This document shows positions 46,890-58,891 of a stretch of 64,000 nucleotides of DNA, piece by piece (the first letter of the stretch is position 1; each line of letters starts with the position of its first letter). The stretch is taken from positions 423,441-487,440 of the forward strand of contig CABFPE010000448.1 in the NCBI GenBank assembly GCA_900660155.1, given 5' to 3'. The notes under the pieces were generated by a model. The model had not been told where the DNA came from. It saw only the letters and a list, made by a program, of their open reading frames with translations, and ran no database searches. The translations under genes and the position numbers were made by a program. The DNA is from Hofstenia miamia (Eukaryota; Xenacoelomorpha; Acoela; Hofsteniidae).

Positions 46890-47830
46890 ATGTTCAGGCC
46901 GAGTAATAAATTTTAATATTAAAAACATGTTGATTTTTGTTAGAATTTAAATTCATATCATAACTAAGTGCTTCAAAATTCAAGAGATTCACTATCAAGA
47001 CGGACCTCGACATCGTAGTGTGAGGGCATTTCATCATATAGCAAAAAGCTACAAACTGAGGAGAAAATATGAAATTTCCTTTATTTTCTTTGAAGCAAAT
47101 GATGTATTCCATGGATCTTCTGATGAAAAATTTAGAAGAGACGTCCAAAGGCCCTGAAAGCATTAAAGAAATGCGCGCAAAGATTAGTAGTTCTGCCGAT
47201 TTTCCCTGTCAAGCAGTGCTATTTTGAAAGAAAAAAATTCAACAAATACTCGAAGAATGCTGCTAAGATTTCACATACACAATCTATGACAAATCCAACC
47301 AATAACAGGAACTTCAACTAATCCTCCAAGAATATCAGACAGTTTAAGAAAGCCGTTGTATGAGCTTAGCCATCCCTTCCATTCTAACGCAAAAAACCCT
47401 AGAATATTTCTCACGTTTCTCTCAATATAATACGGTCCAGTCACCTGTTCAAGTTATTTACTTTCAAGTAAACACACAAGATATTATACATTCCACTACA
47501 CTCTGACTACATTATATATCTTCAGTATTTCGAGGAAAAACTGTCAAAGAATAATTTTCAGCGGGGCATGACTCACACAACCATGTTAACCCTTTGGACA
47601 CCACCACTTGTCTATGCTAGCAACATGTGAAGACTGATAATGACATCTGACCTCGGTTTGGTGGCAATTGGTGGCAAAAATAGCTAATTGAAATGTCTGT
47701 AGTAGTAGAAAAGAAGTTTTTCGAAGATGCTGAATGTGGATAAGCATAACTTGGATTGCCAGATCAAAGTATTTTTGTTCGAATTGAGTAGAATATGGCA
47801 ACCAAAACATTAATTGAGCATAATCACAAA
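46890..47830 (+). pseudogene. possible hAT relic, weak
   Basis: Scattered plus-strand blocks such as HYQDGPRHRSVRAFHHIAKS and, later, LQYFEEKLSKNNFQRGMTHT look like parts of the transposase of DUF4371-type hAT elements. No catalytic residue can be identified and many stops intervene. It could be unrelated sequence. Confidence 0.25.
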
Positions 47831-48380
47831 CATTAAAACTATTTTAACTACTCGTATCATTTATTTAATTATTTCAATACTAATTTGTATGTATGTTAAT
47901 CTTTGCTATTTATCCTTTATTGGCCACTTCTTCAAATTTCTCAGAGAGGTGCGCGTATTTTCAGAACAAATTTTCAAATATGGACACTGAAGTAATCTCT
48001 GGTACCCTTGTGTTATTATGTTCTGACGTTGGCCTGTATACAGCGCCAAATGTGACAATTCCACACCTTCATTTCTCATTGCTCTAAAGCCCGTGGATTC
48101 CTTCTGATGACTACGATTTTCAGAGGTGCTGGAATACAGGAAAAGAGGACATTTCAACTAAATTGGATAAAACGCTACAAGTGGTTGGTTTACTTCCGAG
48201 TTCAAAAAGAGCCATTTGCAAATACTGCGTTCTGTTTGCACAAGATACTGTTAGGAATTAGAAGCTAGTGTCTACTTCACTGAAGCGCTACTATTGTGCC
48301 ATTTAAATATTTTCAAAGCATGCTGAAATTAAGTATCACAATGAGGCAATGCAAAGAGCTGACGATTTTGCAACAAGATA

Positions 48381-49831
48381 AATGGTGAGTCATAAGTTTC
48401 AAAACGATTTGCCAAATTATGTGGATTTGTTTTAATATGCTTGTTACGTGTTTTGATGTTATTTTACGTTATTTTGTCGTTATTTTGTGTATGCATTGAT
48501 GCTTTCATGATGATTGGCAAGCATCCATCTGCATATCACCATATCATGCGCATTCTCCAAAACATTTTAGTGGCTGGTCACCAAAAAAATCTAGATGTGC
48601 GAGTTCATATTTTAAGTCTTAAAGCTCAACATCCAGATTGGTCGTACGGACAAATAGCAAACAAACTGTTACAATTACAACTCATTCATGGTAATTTTTC
48701 AAGTGTGAAATCACTTGTTTTTAGAACCATTGCACGTGCCACAGTCCAAGATAAAAAAACGGAGTGGGAAACCACGGACAGCACGAACCAACAAACCTTG
48801 AGAAAGATCAAAAGGGCTTATTACAAGCAAGACAATCTAGGAACAAGAACGACAGCAGCGCGAATAGGTACAAGCCAATCATCAGTTTCTCACGGCCTTA
48901 GAAAAGACCTGAAAATCAAACCATTTCATAGAGCAAAATCATCCAAACTTACACCAGAGCTCATTCATAAATGACTATGATTAGCCAAAATTTTACAAAA
49001 AAAATATGGACATAATCCAAACAGAAAAAATTATCATTGGGAAATGTTGTTCACACTGACTGGAGTGGCAAAATCAGTATTAACAGAAAACACAACACAA
49101 AAAATAGTGTGGTTTATGCCAAAAATATCGATGAAATTCATCACAAATTGCATACCTTTGCTGTCGAAAAATTTAACAAAGGAATTCATTTGTTTGGAGG
49201 TATCATAGCAAAAGGACTTGTTCCAAGGAAAGCACCGTTGTTTGCTGGCGAATTTTTAAATTAATATGAATGGTAAAAGGGAAAAAAAAGAACTACAAAT
49301 TCTGATATTTACCAGGATCTAGTGGAAGAACATATTATACCTGAATTAGATAAATTGTTTCCGTCTCCTGCACAATCAAAAGCTCCTTGGATCTGGCAGG
49401 ATGACAATCAGTCTTCACATCAATCACAGTCAACCATCGACTTTTTTAAAGAACACGTCCCTCAAAGAATACCTGTAAAGGACGGAGCGGCCAAAATGGA
49501 TGATGTATGCCCAATGAAAACATTTGGGGAGGGATGGAGCCTAAATTCAAACGTAGAAGGGTTAAAACGGAGAAAGGTTTAAAAAAGCAATCACAACAAT
49601 ATGGTAAAGTTATACTCCCGAAAAATGTGCTAGAATGATTGATTCTATACCTTTTCATTCACAAGCAGTTATCAACAATAAAGGTAACCGTATCTTGAAA
49701 CGGGATTGTATGCATGTGTTATAATGTTCCTATAAATGTTGTGTCAATAATGTTCTCATAACTTCATACACATGTCTTATACAAAATATCATAAATTATA
49801 ACGACCATTTTGAAACATATGACTCACCATT
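48381..49831 (+). mobile_element. Tc1/mariner element nested in hAT
   Basis: 1451 bp. Left end AATGGTGAGTCATAAGTTTC, reversed right end AATGGTGAGTCATATGTTTC, both continuing AAAA; a single mismatch in 24 bp. TA at 48379-48380 and 49832-49833. It splits the surrounding hAT gene. Confidence 0.9.
48510..49690 (+). pseudogene. Tc1/mariner transposase, broken
   Basis: The N-terminal helix-turn-helix region is open (48441-48973, with DNLGTRTTAARIGTSQSSVS). Then a stop, and the catalytic domain in shifted frames: FTLTGVAKSVL-type text, KNSVVYAKNIDEIHHKLHTF, FGGIIAKGLVPRKAP (near 49195-49240), PWIWQDDNQSSHQSQSTIDF (second Asp block, near 49385-49445), KMDDVCPMKTFGEGW (where the family has W-P-I-E-N-x-W, so the catalytic Glu has been lost), and MIDSIPFHSQAVINNKGNRI near 49640-49695. 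Inactive. Confidence 0.75.
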
Positions 49832-51679
49832 TATTTCGCTCCCACAACTGACATTGCACATATACTTAATTCATCAGTGGAAAAAAACCGCCGCATAATC
49901 CTTCCTGTTATAAAAACTGTGCTTTTGTGAGATCAACAAGAGTTGCCTCTCGGAGGCCACGCATCTTTCTTCTGCAAGCGCGAATGCCACTTACCTCACT
50001 TGGGAAACGCAGAATGAAATCATTAACTGCTGCGGAATATCTTTGTTGAACAAATGACAGCAGAAGTGCGTTCAGCCAAGTATTTCAGTGTTTTAGTAGA
50101 TGAAACTACTGACTGCGCAACTGTTTAGCAGTGCTCTCTTGCAGTGCATCAACGATTTATTGCTTTTTGTAACTTGCAAGGAGATACAACGGCAGCTTCA
50201 ATAGTGCATAAAGTGATCAACAAGCTTACTGAATTTGAACTGGATGTGTCTTTAATCCGGGGGCAAGGTTACGACGGTGCATCGGCTATGAGTGGCTAAT
50301 TCATGATGTCAGGGCAGAAATATGCTCCCACTGCTTCATATGTTCACTGTGTTAGCCACGTTCTTAATCTAGCTACTCAGAATGCATCGAACATTACTGC
50401 TATACGCAATGCATGTGGCCAAATTAAAGAAGTAGGAAACATCTTTCTACACATACCAGAAGAAGTTGAAGAACCTTTGCACTACTTGCTGGATTGAAGG
50501 CTATTCTGTTGTTATTTGATTTGTTGAAATCCTTCCTGGAGTTTTTGATGCACTGGATGACCTATCAACCCAAATGTGGTGACACAGGCTCTCAGACGAC
50601 TTGCTTGCTCAAAGGAACTGGCTGCTTTGAATTCCTTGTGACAATCCAAATTATGGAAGATACGTCAGGCCTACTTCTACCACTGTCCAAGTCTCTGCAG
50701 TCAGCAAAAGCAGATCTTAGTGTTGGAATGGGTCTTGCTGATGACATTACGAAGGTGTTAGAAACCAAGAGACAATGTGTACACAGAATTCAATCATCTC
50801 TTCGTGAAGATAGTAGAAACTGCCCGGACAGCAAATGTAGAAGTGAAAATACCCGACGAGTTGGTCGACAACCCACAGGGAAAACCACAGCTCAGAGAAC
50901 ACAAACATTTTACAAGCAGTCTCTCTATATTCCATAACTCGACGATATCATTCCGCAGCTGAAGAAACGCTTTGTACCACATGACCGAATATGTCTCCGT
51001 CCTCAAGGTCTACTAGCAACATTCATTGATGGTACGTCTTTTGTGGATCTCAAAGCAGTCCTTTATCTGTACAAAACTGATGTTGGTGCAAGTAGCATAA
51101 TTTGAGGAGAATTTAACAGATGGAAGCTAAAGTGGACTAGTGCGGCTATGGCTGATCGCCCATTGACTCTTCCGAGACACTGAATGAGTGCAATGTTAGT
51201 CTTGTCCCAAAGATACCTCTGTTGCTTTGTCTTTTCCTGACTTCACCACTAACGTCGGCAACTTGTGAATGATCGTTTTCTGCATTGCATCGACTGAAGT
51301 CATACATGCGGAGCATAATGGAAGAGACAAGGTTAAATGGCCTAGCCCAAATGAACATCAAGCAAGACATTTCAGTGGATCCATCAAAAGTCATTGACAA
51401 GCTTGGAAAAAAAAACGAAAATTGACTTTTGTCCTGAAATATTTCCTTTTCTTTGTACAACTTTTAGAGCTTTTGAAACTTGTAAGCGAAAGCATTTTTA
51501 TTCCGATTTTAAGGGAAATATACTCAGTCATAAACAACATCTTTTGGTGTTAAACTTTCTTAACATTGAATATTTACTATATAGTTTCGTGATTCCTTGC
51601 CTGTGCACCCCTGAAAATTTTTTTTGGCTGCTGTATTTGAATATGTTCCACCCCACCTACCTGGCCATAATGATGCCAT

Positions 51680-52035
51680 GAAGGCGAAAGCCAACTACGA
51701 CTGTGAAGAACAAAACACGCAAAAAGGACCACTTCTTAACCATCGTCTCATTGATGAAAATAAAACAACGGTGAGAAGGTCTGCCGAACCTGGTCATACA
51801 TAGATTCTAACAAGACTGCCATCAAATCTGCCTATCAGAAATTTAAGTTACTGAATCTTAAGATTTTATGTACTATGTATGGAAAACTACACCAATGTTC
51901 GCAAACAAACTGCTGTGGAACGTAACTTTTCGATCCTAAACAAATCATTGACGAAGTACTTTAATATTAAACATGAAAATGTACGAAACTGCATAATCTT
52001 GCATGACAAATATGCGCAGTACACGGCTGATGAAT
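51680..52035 (+). pseudogene. possible hAT C-terminal fragment
   Basis: One frame reads AVERNFSILNKSLTKYFNIK and then NCIILHDKYAQYTADE before a stop, similar in layout to the hAT dimerisation segment (V-E-R-x-F-S). Too short and too poorly preserved to be certain. A single N is at 52051. Confidence 0.3.
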
Positions 52036-52183
52036 AGTTAACTAATGCGTNGTAGTTAATTCTCATAAACATTATATGCCTGCAATTTCATCAAAAATAA
52101 TAATCACATTAATCTAAAGAAGAGTAATAAGTATAAGAATTTCCATTACATGAAAAAAATTCGTATTTACAAACAAACATGTC

Positions 52184-52191
<8 letters not shown>

Positions 52192-52222
<31 letters not shown>
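52192..52222. repeat. (TA)n microsatellite
   Basis: About 15 TA units in the intron, 107 bp from the 3' edge of the transporter exon. Confidence 0.95.
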
Positions 52223-52225
<3 letters not shown>

Positions 52226-52328
52226 TTATTTGGAATTTATTAAAACAGTTATAAGAAAATGTTCAATGAGTACACGGCCACTGACGATTGTAAGTATAAA
52301 CATAAAACATTTAAAAAAATAAACTTAC

Positions 52329-52481
52329 CTGCTTCAGTAAGATATTTAACAAGTGTGAGGAACGTCATAGAAACTAAAAAGTTAAAGCTCCAATTAACTG
52401 TTGTTGACAACGCATTTCCAGCGCCACGAGCCCACTGCTGGTAAATTTCAGAGTTCACTGTCCATGGTATTGGACCGAGGC
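52329..52481 (-). CDS. SLC2A13: proton/myo-inositol cotransporter, second-last exon
   Basis: Acceptor ATTGATGTTTAG before 52481 and donor GCAG|GTAAGT at 52329-52324; 153 bp, entering and leaving in phase 1. It encodes [20 protein letters not shown], then [20 protein letters not shown] and LVKYLTEA, covering helices 10-11. The G-P-x-P-W-x-x-N-S-E-I-Y-x-x-W-A-R block closely matches the same place in the proton/myo-inositol cotransporter HMIT. It gives the gene assignment together with the next exon upstream. Confidence 0.93.
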
Positions 52482-53054
52482 CTAAACATCAATACCTTGA
52501 TTCCATGAAAAGAAAAAAATAGAAAGTTGCATTAAAATGAGATGCCTCATTTCTATTATTAGGTCTAAAAATTAATTTCCGCGTTTTTTGGCTTTTCAAA
52601 CTCCATGACACTAGACAAACTAAAATAAAACTTATATTCATAATAACTTCCTTCATTAATAACATGTTGCCAAAGTTCGGGCAAAATTAAGAATTCAATC
52701 TAATAAAATTTTTCTGATTTTGCTGCGATCCATTCATCGAGCCATTTTGCGACATCTTGGGAATCTCAAAAGTGCTGCTACACTAGACCATGAGCCATTT
52801 ACCGGAAAAGGTTATAATCCGATGGGAAGATGTCCCGAGAGTACGGCGGGTGTGGTAAGACTTCCCATTTGAACTTACTCTGTGTCTTTTACCTTTTTTG
52901 CGACATGCGGCCTTGCGTTATCATGAAGCAGTATTGGTTGCCATGCCGATTTGCCCATTTGGGTCTGTTTACTGCAAATTCATGGGGCAACTTAACATAG
53001 TACATGACATATAGATAAAAGTCTTGCATTTGAAAATCACCATACAATAGTTAC

Positions 53055-53290
53055 CTGGTCCAAAGAATATGAGATACAAACAAATTCCAACGAGTATAAA
53101 AAATGAAAATGAATTAGGGCAGTTTTGCACGGCAAACTCGTAACTACTGGAATTCTTGCAGATGCCCATAGTTGAGCGTGAAGAATCGTATTTATTAACA
53201 GGTAAGCACGAAGAGTGAAGGCGTGAGAGGTTTGAAATAGAGTTGTAACAAAACCCACAAGTATTGTCGCTAACGCAAGTGGAACAAGTC
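53055..53290 (-). CDS. SLC2A13: proton/myo-inositol cotransporter, third-last exon
   Basis: Acceptor TTTTTATTTAG before 53290, donor GACCAG|GTAACT at 53055; 236 bp. It encodes the large Cys-rich extracellular loop between helices 9 and 10, a mark of HMIT within the SLC2 family: TCSTCVSDNTCGFCYN, SSCLPVNKYDSS, GICKNSSS, NCPNSF. Helix 10 follows as FFILVGICLYLIFFGP. N-glycosylation sequons (NSS, for example) lie in the loop. The exon joins the next in phase (FFGP-G-LGP). Upstream exons with helices 1-9 are not found within the remaining 10.7 kb, so they lie beyond the window or in a very long intron. Confidence 0.93.
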
Positions 53291-53879
53291 CTAAATAAAA
53301 AATTATCGGTTTTTCGATGGTATTCAATTTGAAAAGTCATAACTAAAATCTTGCAAAATGAAATCATTATGGTATAGAATCTTTCCTTATTTTCTGACAA
53401 AGCATCAAAAAGAAACAATATAAAACAATTCAATAGATTTTACAGACAACGGTTTTGCGCTCTTAATGTTTTTTGGTCAAAACACAAGATTAATGGCTGG
53501 ATCAACTGGCTCGCTACTAATTAGGCAGAAGTAGTTTTTGCCTTGGTCACATTCCCCATATCAAAACTAACAACCGCATTTTCCAAAACTAGGTTCAATC
53601 CGTAAATCATGAAAATTGCAAGAAATCATCGAGGTCATTTAAAACTAGTCTTGATAATAAACATTACGACACTGTTTTTGCCGAGTTATTTTTGTAAAGA
53701 TTAATGTTATGATTGTTTCATTTTGAATTCAAATATGGTTTGAAATTTTTTATGAATAGTATAGTTTCCATTCGATGCCCATGCGAAGGCGTACCCTAAA
53801 AAGTATCTCAATCTCAACAATTATGGATTTTAAGTAAAATATAGAAAAAAGCACTCAATGTAAAAAGCTTAATGTATTC
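53291..53879. other. intron of the transporter gene
   Basis: No exon or element recognised; reading continues open upstream of the acceptor but without family similarity. Confidence 0.45.
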
Positions 53880-56260
53880 ACAAATTTTGATATTGATGCA
53901 CTCTTTGGTTACAAAAATATTGAGTTATTCGTCCACAATCATCACCGAGTTATTGTAGGCGATCTGAATATCCAATTAGACGAAGTGGCAACCTCAGCTG
54001 TTCAGAATTTTTCCAGTCTTTTGAGTAGATATTTATTGAGGCAACACGTTACAAAATACACCCATAGAAATGGTCACATCATTGATGTAGCGATGTCACT
54101 TGATAATGATCCCGTTTGCTCAGTGGATGTCTGGCAACACGACCTTACTTTTCCTGATAATTTCCCAGTTATTTTTAATCTCAACCTTACCGTATCTTCC
54201 ACTCCACCAGTTACTCATCTTAAAAAGAGATATTGGAAGCCTTTATGTAGTGATGCGATCTGCACCGCGTTAAACTCAATGTCTACTGATGATTCACTTA
54301 CATGCGATGAATTATAGAATGATTATTATGCAATACTCACTGACATGGTAGAACGCCTAGCTCCTCCGGAAATTTGTACTGCGTGCCTCAACTACTTGGT
54401 GTAACCCTGACTAAAACAATTACGATGTAAGATACGCAAGCTTGAACGTCAGCTTTTGAAACACAATTCATCTCCAATAGTGAAGAAACGTATCATGACA
54501 TCTGTAATCTTTACAAGACGCGATGCCATGAAATCTCTTAGTCGTATTGTGATAAAAGGCTCTCTTCCAATGATATGGGGTCTAAGTTTCGCTTTGTGAG
54601 ACAACTATCTTCCACAGTTGGTATATTACCCCGTTATGATGATCTAATAAATTTGCTCAATTTTATAGTGAAAAAATAGAAGCCCTTAGTCTCTCCGATG
54701 CCACTTCTCTTCCTTTGTCTATATACAATATTGCAGGTCCACTGCTGTTAACAGAATTTTGCTTTCCAACAACATGAAACCGACTACCTGTGAACTTGAT
54801 GCACTGCCATCGCACCTTCTGATACATCAATCGGTAGCTCATGCGTGATTGCCTATTGTAAATCGGATTGTCTCTCAATCCTTAGAGTCCTCGTTATTTC
54901 CTAGGGCAGGAAAGTGTGCAGCTATCAAACCGCTTATTAAGAAGACACATCTAGATCGTGATCTTAAGAATAACTATCGACCTGTATCTAATCTCGTCTT
55001 TATGTCAACAATTAGTGAAAAGGTTATAAGTATACAACTCGTAGAATTTCTTAGATCTCATAATGTATTGCCAAAGTTCGTTTCTGATTATCGAAAGAAT
55101 CATTCGGTGGAAACACTCCTTTGTCGCCTTCTCAATGACCTTTTACTTGCACTAGATAACCATAAATATTCTGTGCTGATTCTTCTGGATCAATCGACAG
55201 CCTTAGACCTTGGCATTGGTGGGAGTGTACTCAATTGGTTCATATCATATCTCCAAGAGCGTTCGTATTTCGTTGTCATAAATAGCCATCGCTCGTGCTG
55301 AGTACGCCTCCTCTCTGGTGCGCCTCAGGGCTCTGTCCTAGGCGCCCTGCTATTCCTCATCTATACACTACCACTGGCTAGCACCTATGATGACAATAAC
55401 TTAAACTACCACATTTATAATGACAATCAGATATTCTTCATCGTTGACTGTCTTAACACAAGATCATTGCAGTCATTCATTGAATCCGTCATTAAGATTT
55501 CCAAGCAGTCATTTTCTTCACTGTGATTACATCAAAATGACGATAAGACAGAATTCTTCATTATCGGGAAAGGAGCATACCTTGACTGTTGTTTTGTACT
55601 CGATACGCCCGAAGCCTTTTGTTAGAACCCTCTTAAAGATGCTGACTGAATATGAAAAAGCATGTTAATGGTATTGTTACTTCGTGCAATTACCATCTCC
55701 GGAACATACGTCACATCAGACATCTCAGTTTATAAACAGCTAAAACTTGTAAATTCCCTTATTTGTTTCCGTTTAGACTTCAACAACATTTTATTATACA
55801 GTATTTCAAGTTCTCTCCTCGAACGACTTCAGAAGGTTCAAAACAACTGTGCCTTGAAACAACTCCATTGGTTGCCCGTGAGATATCTAATTGACTACAA
55901 AATTGCCCTTTTAACGTGGAAATCTCTAAATGGATGTGCACCCTCATACATAAGAGATGCTTAATCCAAACACCACAGCTAGTCGTTCGCCATACCTATG
56001 GACTCTGCGTGCTCCAAAGGCTAACTTGGCTTCTGTTGGCACTCGGTCATTTTCAATGGCTGCACCAACTGTATTCAATCGCCTACTATTTGCCTTAAGG
56101 TCGTGTTGTAATCTGATGGCTTTCAAGAAAGCACTGAAGTCACATTACTTTGAAGTCGCCTTGGTTAGTCATTTTACCATTAGCGCTTTTGAACTTGGAA
56201 CATTTCGGGATTAAGGCGCTCTATAAATGCTTTTGTATTATTATTATTTAAATTTTGTAA
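53880..56260 (+). pseudogene. CR1-like LINE, 5'-truncated and decayed
   Basis: Endonuclease C-terminal part: HRVIVGDLNIQLDEVATSAV and TKYTHRNGHIIDVAMS (54055-54100). RT: LIKKTHLDRDLKNNYRPVSN (54925-54990), ISEKVISIQLVEFL, VLILLDQSTALD (a degraded D-L-S-A-A-F-D block), SGAPQGSVLGALLFLIYTLP (55315-55375). C-terminal part: LDFNNILLYSISSSLLERLQKVQNN and LKQLHWLPVRYLIDYKIALL (55770-55915). The 3' end GGCGCTCTATAAATGCTTTT followed by (TTA)n is the familiar CR1-type terminus seen in many marine invertebrates. Many stops and small deletions; dead. It lies in a transporter intron, antisense to the gene. Confidence 0.85.
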
Positions 56261-56264
56261 ACAA

Positions 56265-57404
56265 TACATTACATTGATGAAATTTAATTTAGGAATATAC
56301 ATATCTTTTATAATCGTTTTCTAGTGTACCCCTTAGCAGGGATATAAAATGAAACGAATCCTTTATTAAGAAAATTTGAATTTACAATAAAAAATAGATT
56401 CTGGTGCAAAAAAAAATCAAAATCATAATGTTAATCCTTACAAAATAGTTGTCAAAAATAGTTTCCATGACTGTAAGGTCATGATAGAAAAACTATATAA
56501 CTAAACTTCTTGTGTTATCTATTATATTAATCAGGGTTTTGTAAAGGTACATCTGAAATTATAATCGTTTCATGGTTTGGATTTTTATGGTTTTTTCCGT
56601 TTTTAAATACTTTTGTTGTGCAATGATGCTGATTCTCCAAAATAATAACTCCAATAATTCCTTTTTACATTACATACTTTTACATAAGTATAGATATAAT
56701 GTATTCTTCATAGATATGTAAAAATGAAGTGAATCAAAGTATTATAGAAATTATTATATTTAATGATAATATTCATAAATGTAGTCAATCTTAAAGAAGG
56801 TCATGATCGTGAATATTATACATTTTTTAGGTAAAATGAGTTAGGGATAATTAATATCGTTTTATGTTAAAATTTTAAAAGTATTTTTCAAAATAGCAAT
56901 TCTTTAGATGGAGTTATTAGATTGAGTGACATATATGACCCCAGGAAAAAAGGACAATGTCAACATTGTGCAGCTTAATAGGGTTCGGTTGAAAAGGTAT
57001 ATACTTGGTTCTTTGCGGATACCCTAGAGATTTTAAACGGTGTAACAGAGAATTCTGACGAGAATGACATTTATCTGCGGAAATTTGGAAAAAAGCTCTT
57101 TTTCTCTTTTTATGATTTTATTAAGTACATAGATTATGTTTATAACAGAAAGATACCAAGTAATTCCTATTTGTGTGAATTTGTGAAAGTTCCACTTTGA
57201 TTGCAAAGGGAATAAATGACGCACGTCAAATGAAAACTATACCAACTGATATTCATTGCATTGTAAGTAAGTATTCATGAACTGAAACAAAAGATTGTAT
57301 GACAGGCATATGTGATGAGTGTACTAACATAACTTTAACTGAAGAGGATTTTAAATGTAGTTCAGCTTAAAATGTTTCTGACTTGGATTTGGATAACGAT
57401 ATTT
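56265..57404. other. no gene recognised
   Basis: AT-rich DNA, presumably still transporter intron; nothing recognised on either strand. Confidence 0.45.
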
Positions 57405-58160
57405 ACAATGTTTTACAATTTTTTACAGGAAGATAAATAAAACAGGATTTATGACAAAACTTTTGCAAAAGTTAGCAGTTTATGATGCTTTACAAATGTT
57501 GCAAAATACCGTGCGAACTCTTAAAGAGTACATTTTCACAAAAAGTGTCCAGCAAACTCAGCTATGGCAAAAATTAAGCAAAATTTGGAAAATGTTGCAA
57601 AAATGATTTATCTAGATTATAGTAAACATTACAGGTGCCAACATCAAGGTGAAGTACAAAGCGCATATTTTGGACATGTATCCTTCAGCATTTTTACAAC
57701 TTGTTCACTTTATAGAAACAATGAGGAAATAGAAAAAATCCCATTAATCACAACAGAAATTAGTGACAAGTCTCGAATAGGTTCCATTTCTTACATTAAT
57801 TTGGACATAATTCACTCAATATCGAAAATTGATAGAAAAGTGAGAAGGTTCATATTAGTCAGTGATGAATGTGCCACTCAGTTTCGTTGATTACTATTCA
57901 GTCAGAGAAATTTATTGAATGGCAATATAATAAAGCTCATCATAGCAAAAGGCCAATGAATGGCATAGGTGGCACTGTCAAAAATATGGTATGTCGAAAG
58001 GTTATGCTTGACAGAAATCTTACAATTAACAAAGAATTTTCTAAATTGGCCAATGTCGAGTCACTTTACTTATCGGTCAACAAACTTAAAAATAAGCCAA
58101 AATATTTTGGGCATCTCAATTACGTGTGTAAATAAAACACAAAAAATAAATCAAGCATAA
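57405..58160 (+). pseudogene. transposase-like relic, unnamed repetitive family
   Basis: The open frame 57564-57890 has MIYLDYSKHYRCQHQGEVQS, YFGHVSFSIFTTCSLY, SDKSRIGSISYINLDI and SDECATQFR. After a frameshift near 57888 it continues EKFIEWQYNKAHHSKRPMNG and IGGTVKNMV. These blocks match a high-copy invertebrate family whose members read D-Y/F-x-E-N-Y, S-D-G-C/A-A-x-Q-F/Y and H-G-K-G-P-x-D-G-x-G-G. The spaced Asp residues suggest a DDE-type transposase, but I cannot name the superfamily. Here G-K-G has become S-K-R; the copy is broken. Confidence 0.65.
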
Positions 58161-58164
58161 AATG

Positions 58165-58242
58165 GGTGCCACACAATTAGTCTTTTTTCTTTAGTCAAAA
58201 AACATTTTTTCACTATAGTCAAAAGACTAACCGCGTGGCACC
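58165..58242. repeat. foldback repeat 1
   Basis: 78-bp near-palindrome: left GGTGCCACACAATTAGTCTT, reversed right GGTGCCACGCGGTTAGTCTT, with further pairing TAGTCAAAA / TTTTGACTA inside. MITE-like; no target duplication identified. Confidence 0.8.
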
Positions 58243-58444
58243 TCCGAATAGTCAACTTATTGTAATTTCGAAAGGAAACGTCATTAATAAATAAAAAGTA
58301 TAATTAAGATCGTGGCCATGAAGATAGGCGCAAACAAACAACTTATCGAAATTGCTTTAGTGTGTTTTTAAACCCAATTCCATTGGAGAGAGAGCTGTTT
58401 CAAAGACTACTTGATTGCGTAGCTATTTTGAATTTTCTATTACC

Positions 58445-58553
58445 CCGTCGCAAACTGTCGTTAAGTTAATTGCTAAGTTGAGGTTCAGCTAATCCCGTCG
58501 CACACTGCCGTTAAAGTAACCTTAACTTAAGCCTTAACGGCAGTGTGCGACGG
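58445..58553. repeat. foldback repeat 2
   Basis: A perfect 20-bp inverted pair, CCGTCGCACACTGCCGTTAA (58495-58514) and its reverse complement (58534-58553), separated by 19 bp. A related third copy CCGTCGCAAACTGTCGTTAA lies at 58445-58464 in direct orientation to the first arm. Confidence 0.9.
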
Positions 58554-58891
58554 AATTTCTAAAATTAAGGCTAACCGCAACGCGAACCGTAATACCCTGT
58601 TTACACGTGACACCATTGGTGTTTTTTTAAATATTTTTTTATCACTTATTCTTTTAATTCTAGACTATATTCTCAGATTAGGTAAAAAATTACGTATTTA
58701 AATAAAAAAATCAAAATTGTTATTCATAATTTTAAATTTTTTAGGTCAAATAATCATCCTAATACTAGCCGAATGAGAATCGAGCTTTTTAATAAGCAAC
58801 TTTGATTGGCTAAGAGTAAATTAGGTTGACTACCACTGCCACCGCGAATGTAGTGTGCACGAATTAAACAAACCTTCCGCTGTTTAAGCCC

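Larger units (their letters stand above)
48070..51440 (+). pseudogene. hAT transposase (ZMYM1-like), interrupted by mariner
   Basis: Left part, before the nested element: a TTF/ZMYM-type zinc finger region, RTFQLNWIKRYKWLVYFRVQ with KYCVLFAQD, then YHNEAMQRADDF. Right part, from 49834: LNSSVEKNRRIILPVIKTVL, QELPLGGH, then MTAEVRSAKYFSVLVDETTD (first Asp block, near 50050-50115), RGQGYDGASAMSG (near 50260-50300), YVHCVSHVLNLATQNASN (near 50340-50395), and the dimerisation block SFSALHRLKSYMRSIMEETR near 51270-51330. Several stops and frameshifts make it dead. Target-site repair (removing the nested element and one TA) reconnects the two halves at ATR-Y-F. Confidence 0.8.
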
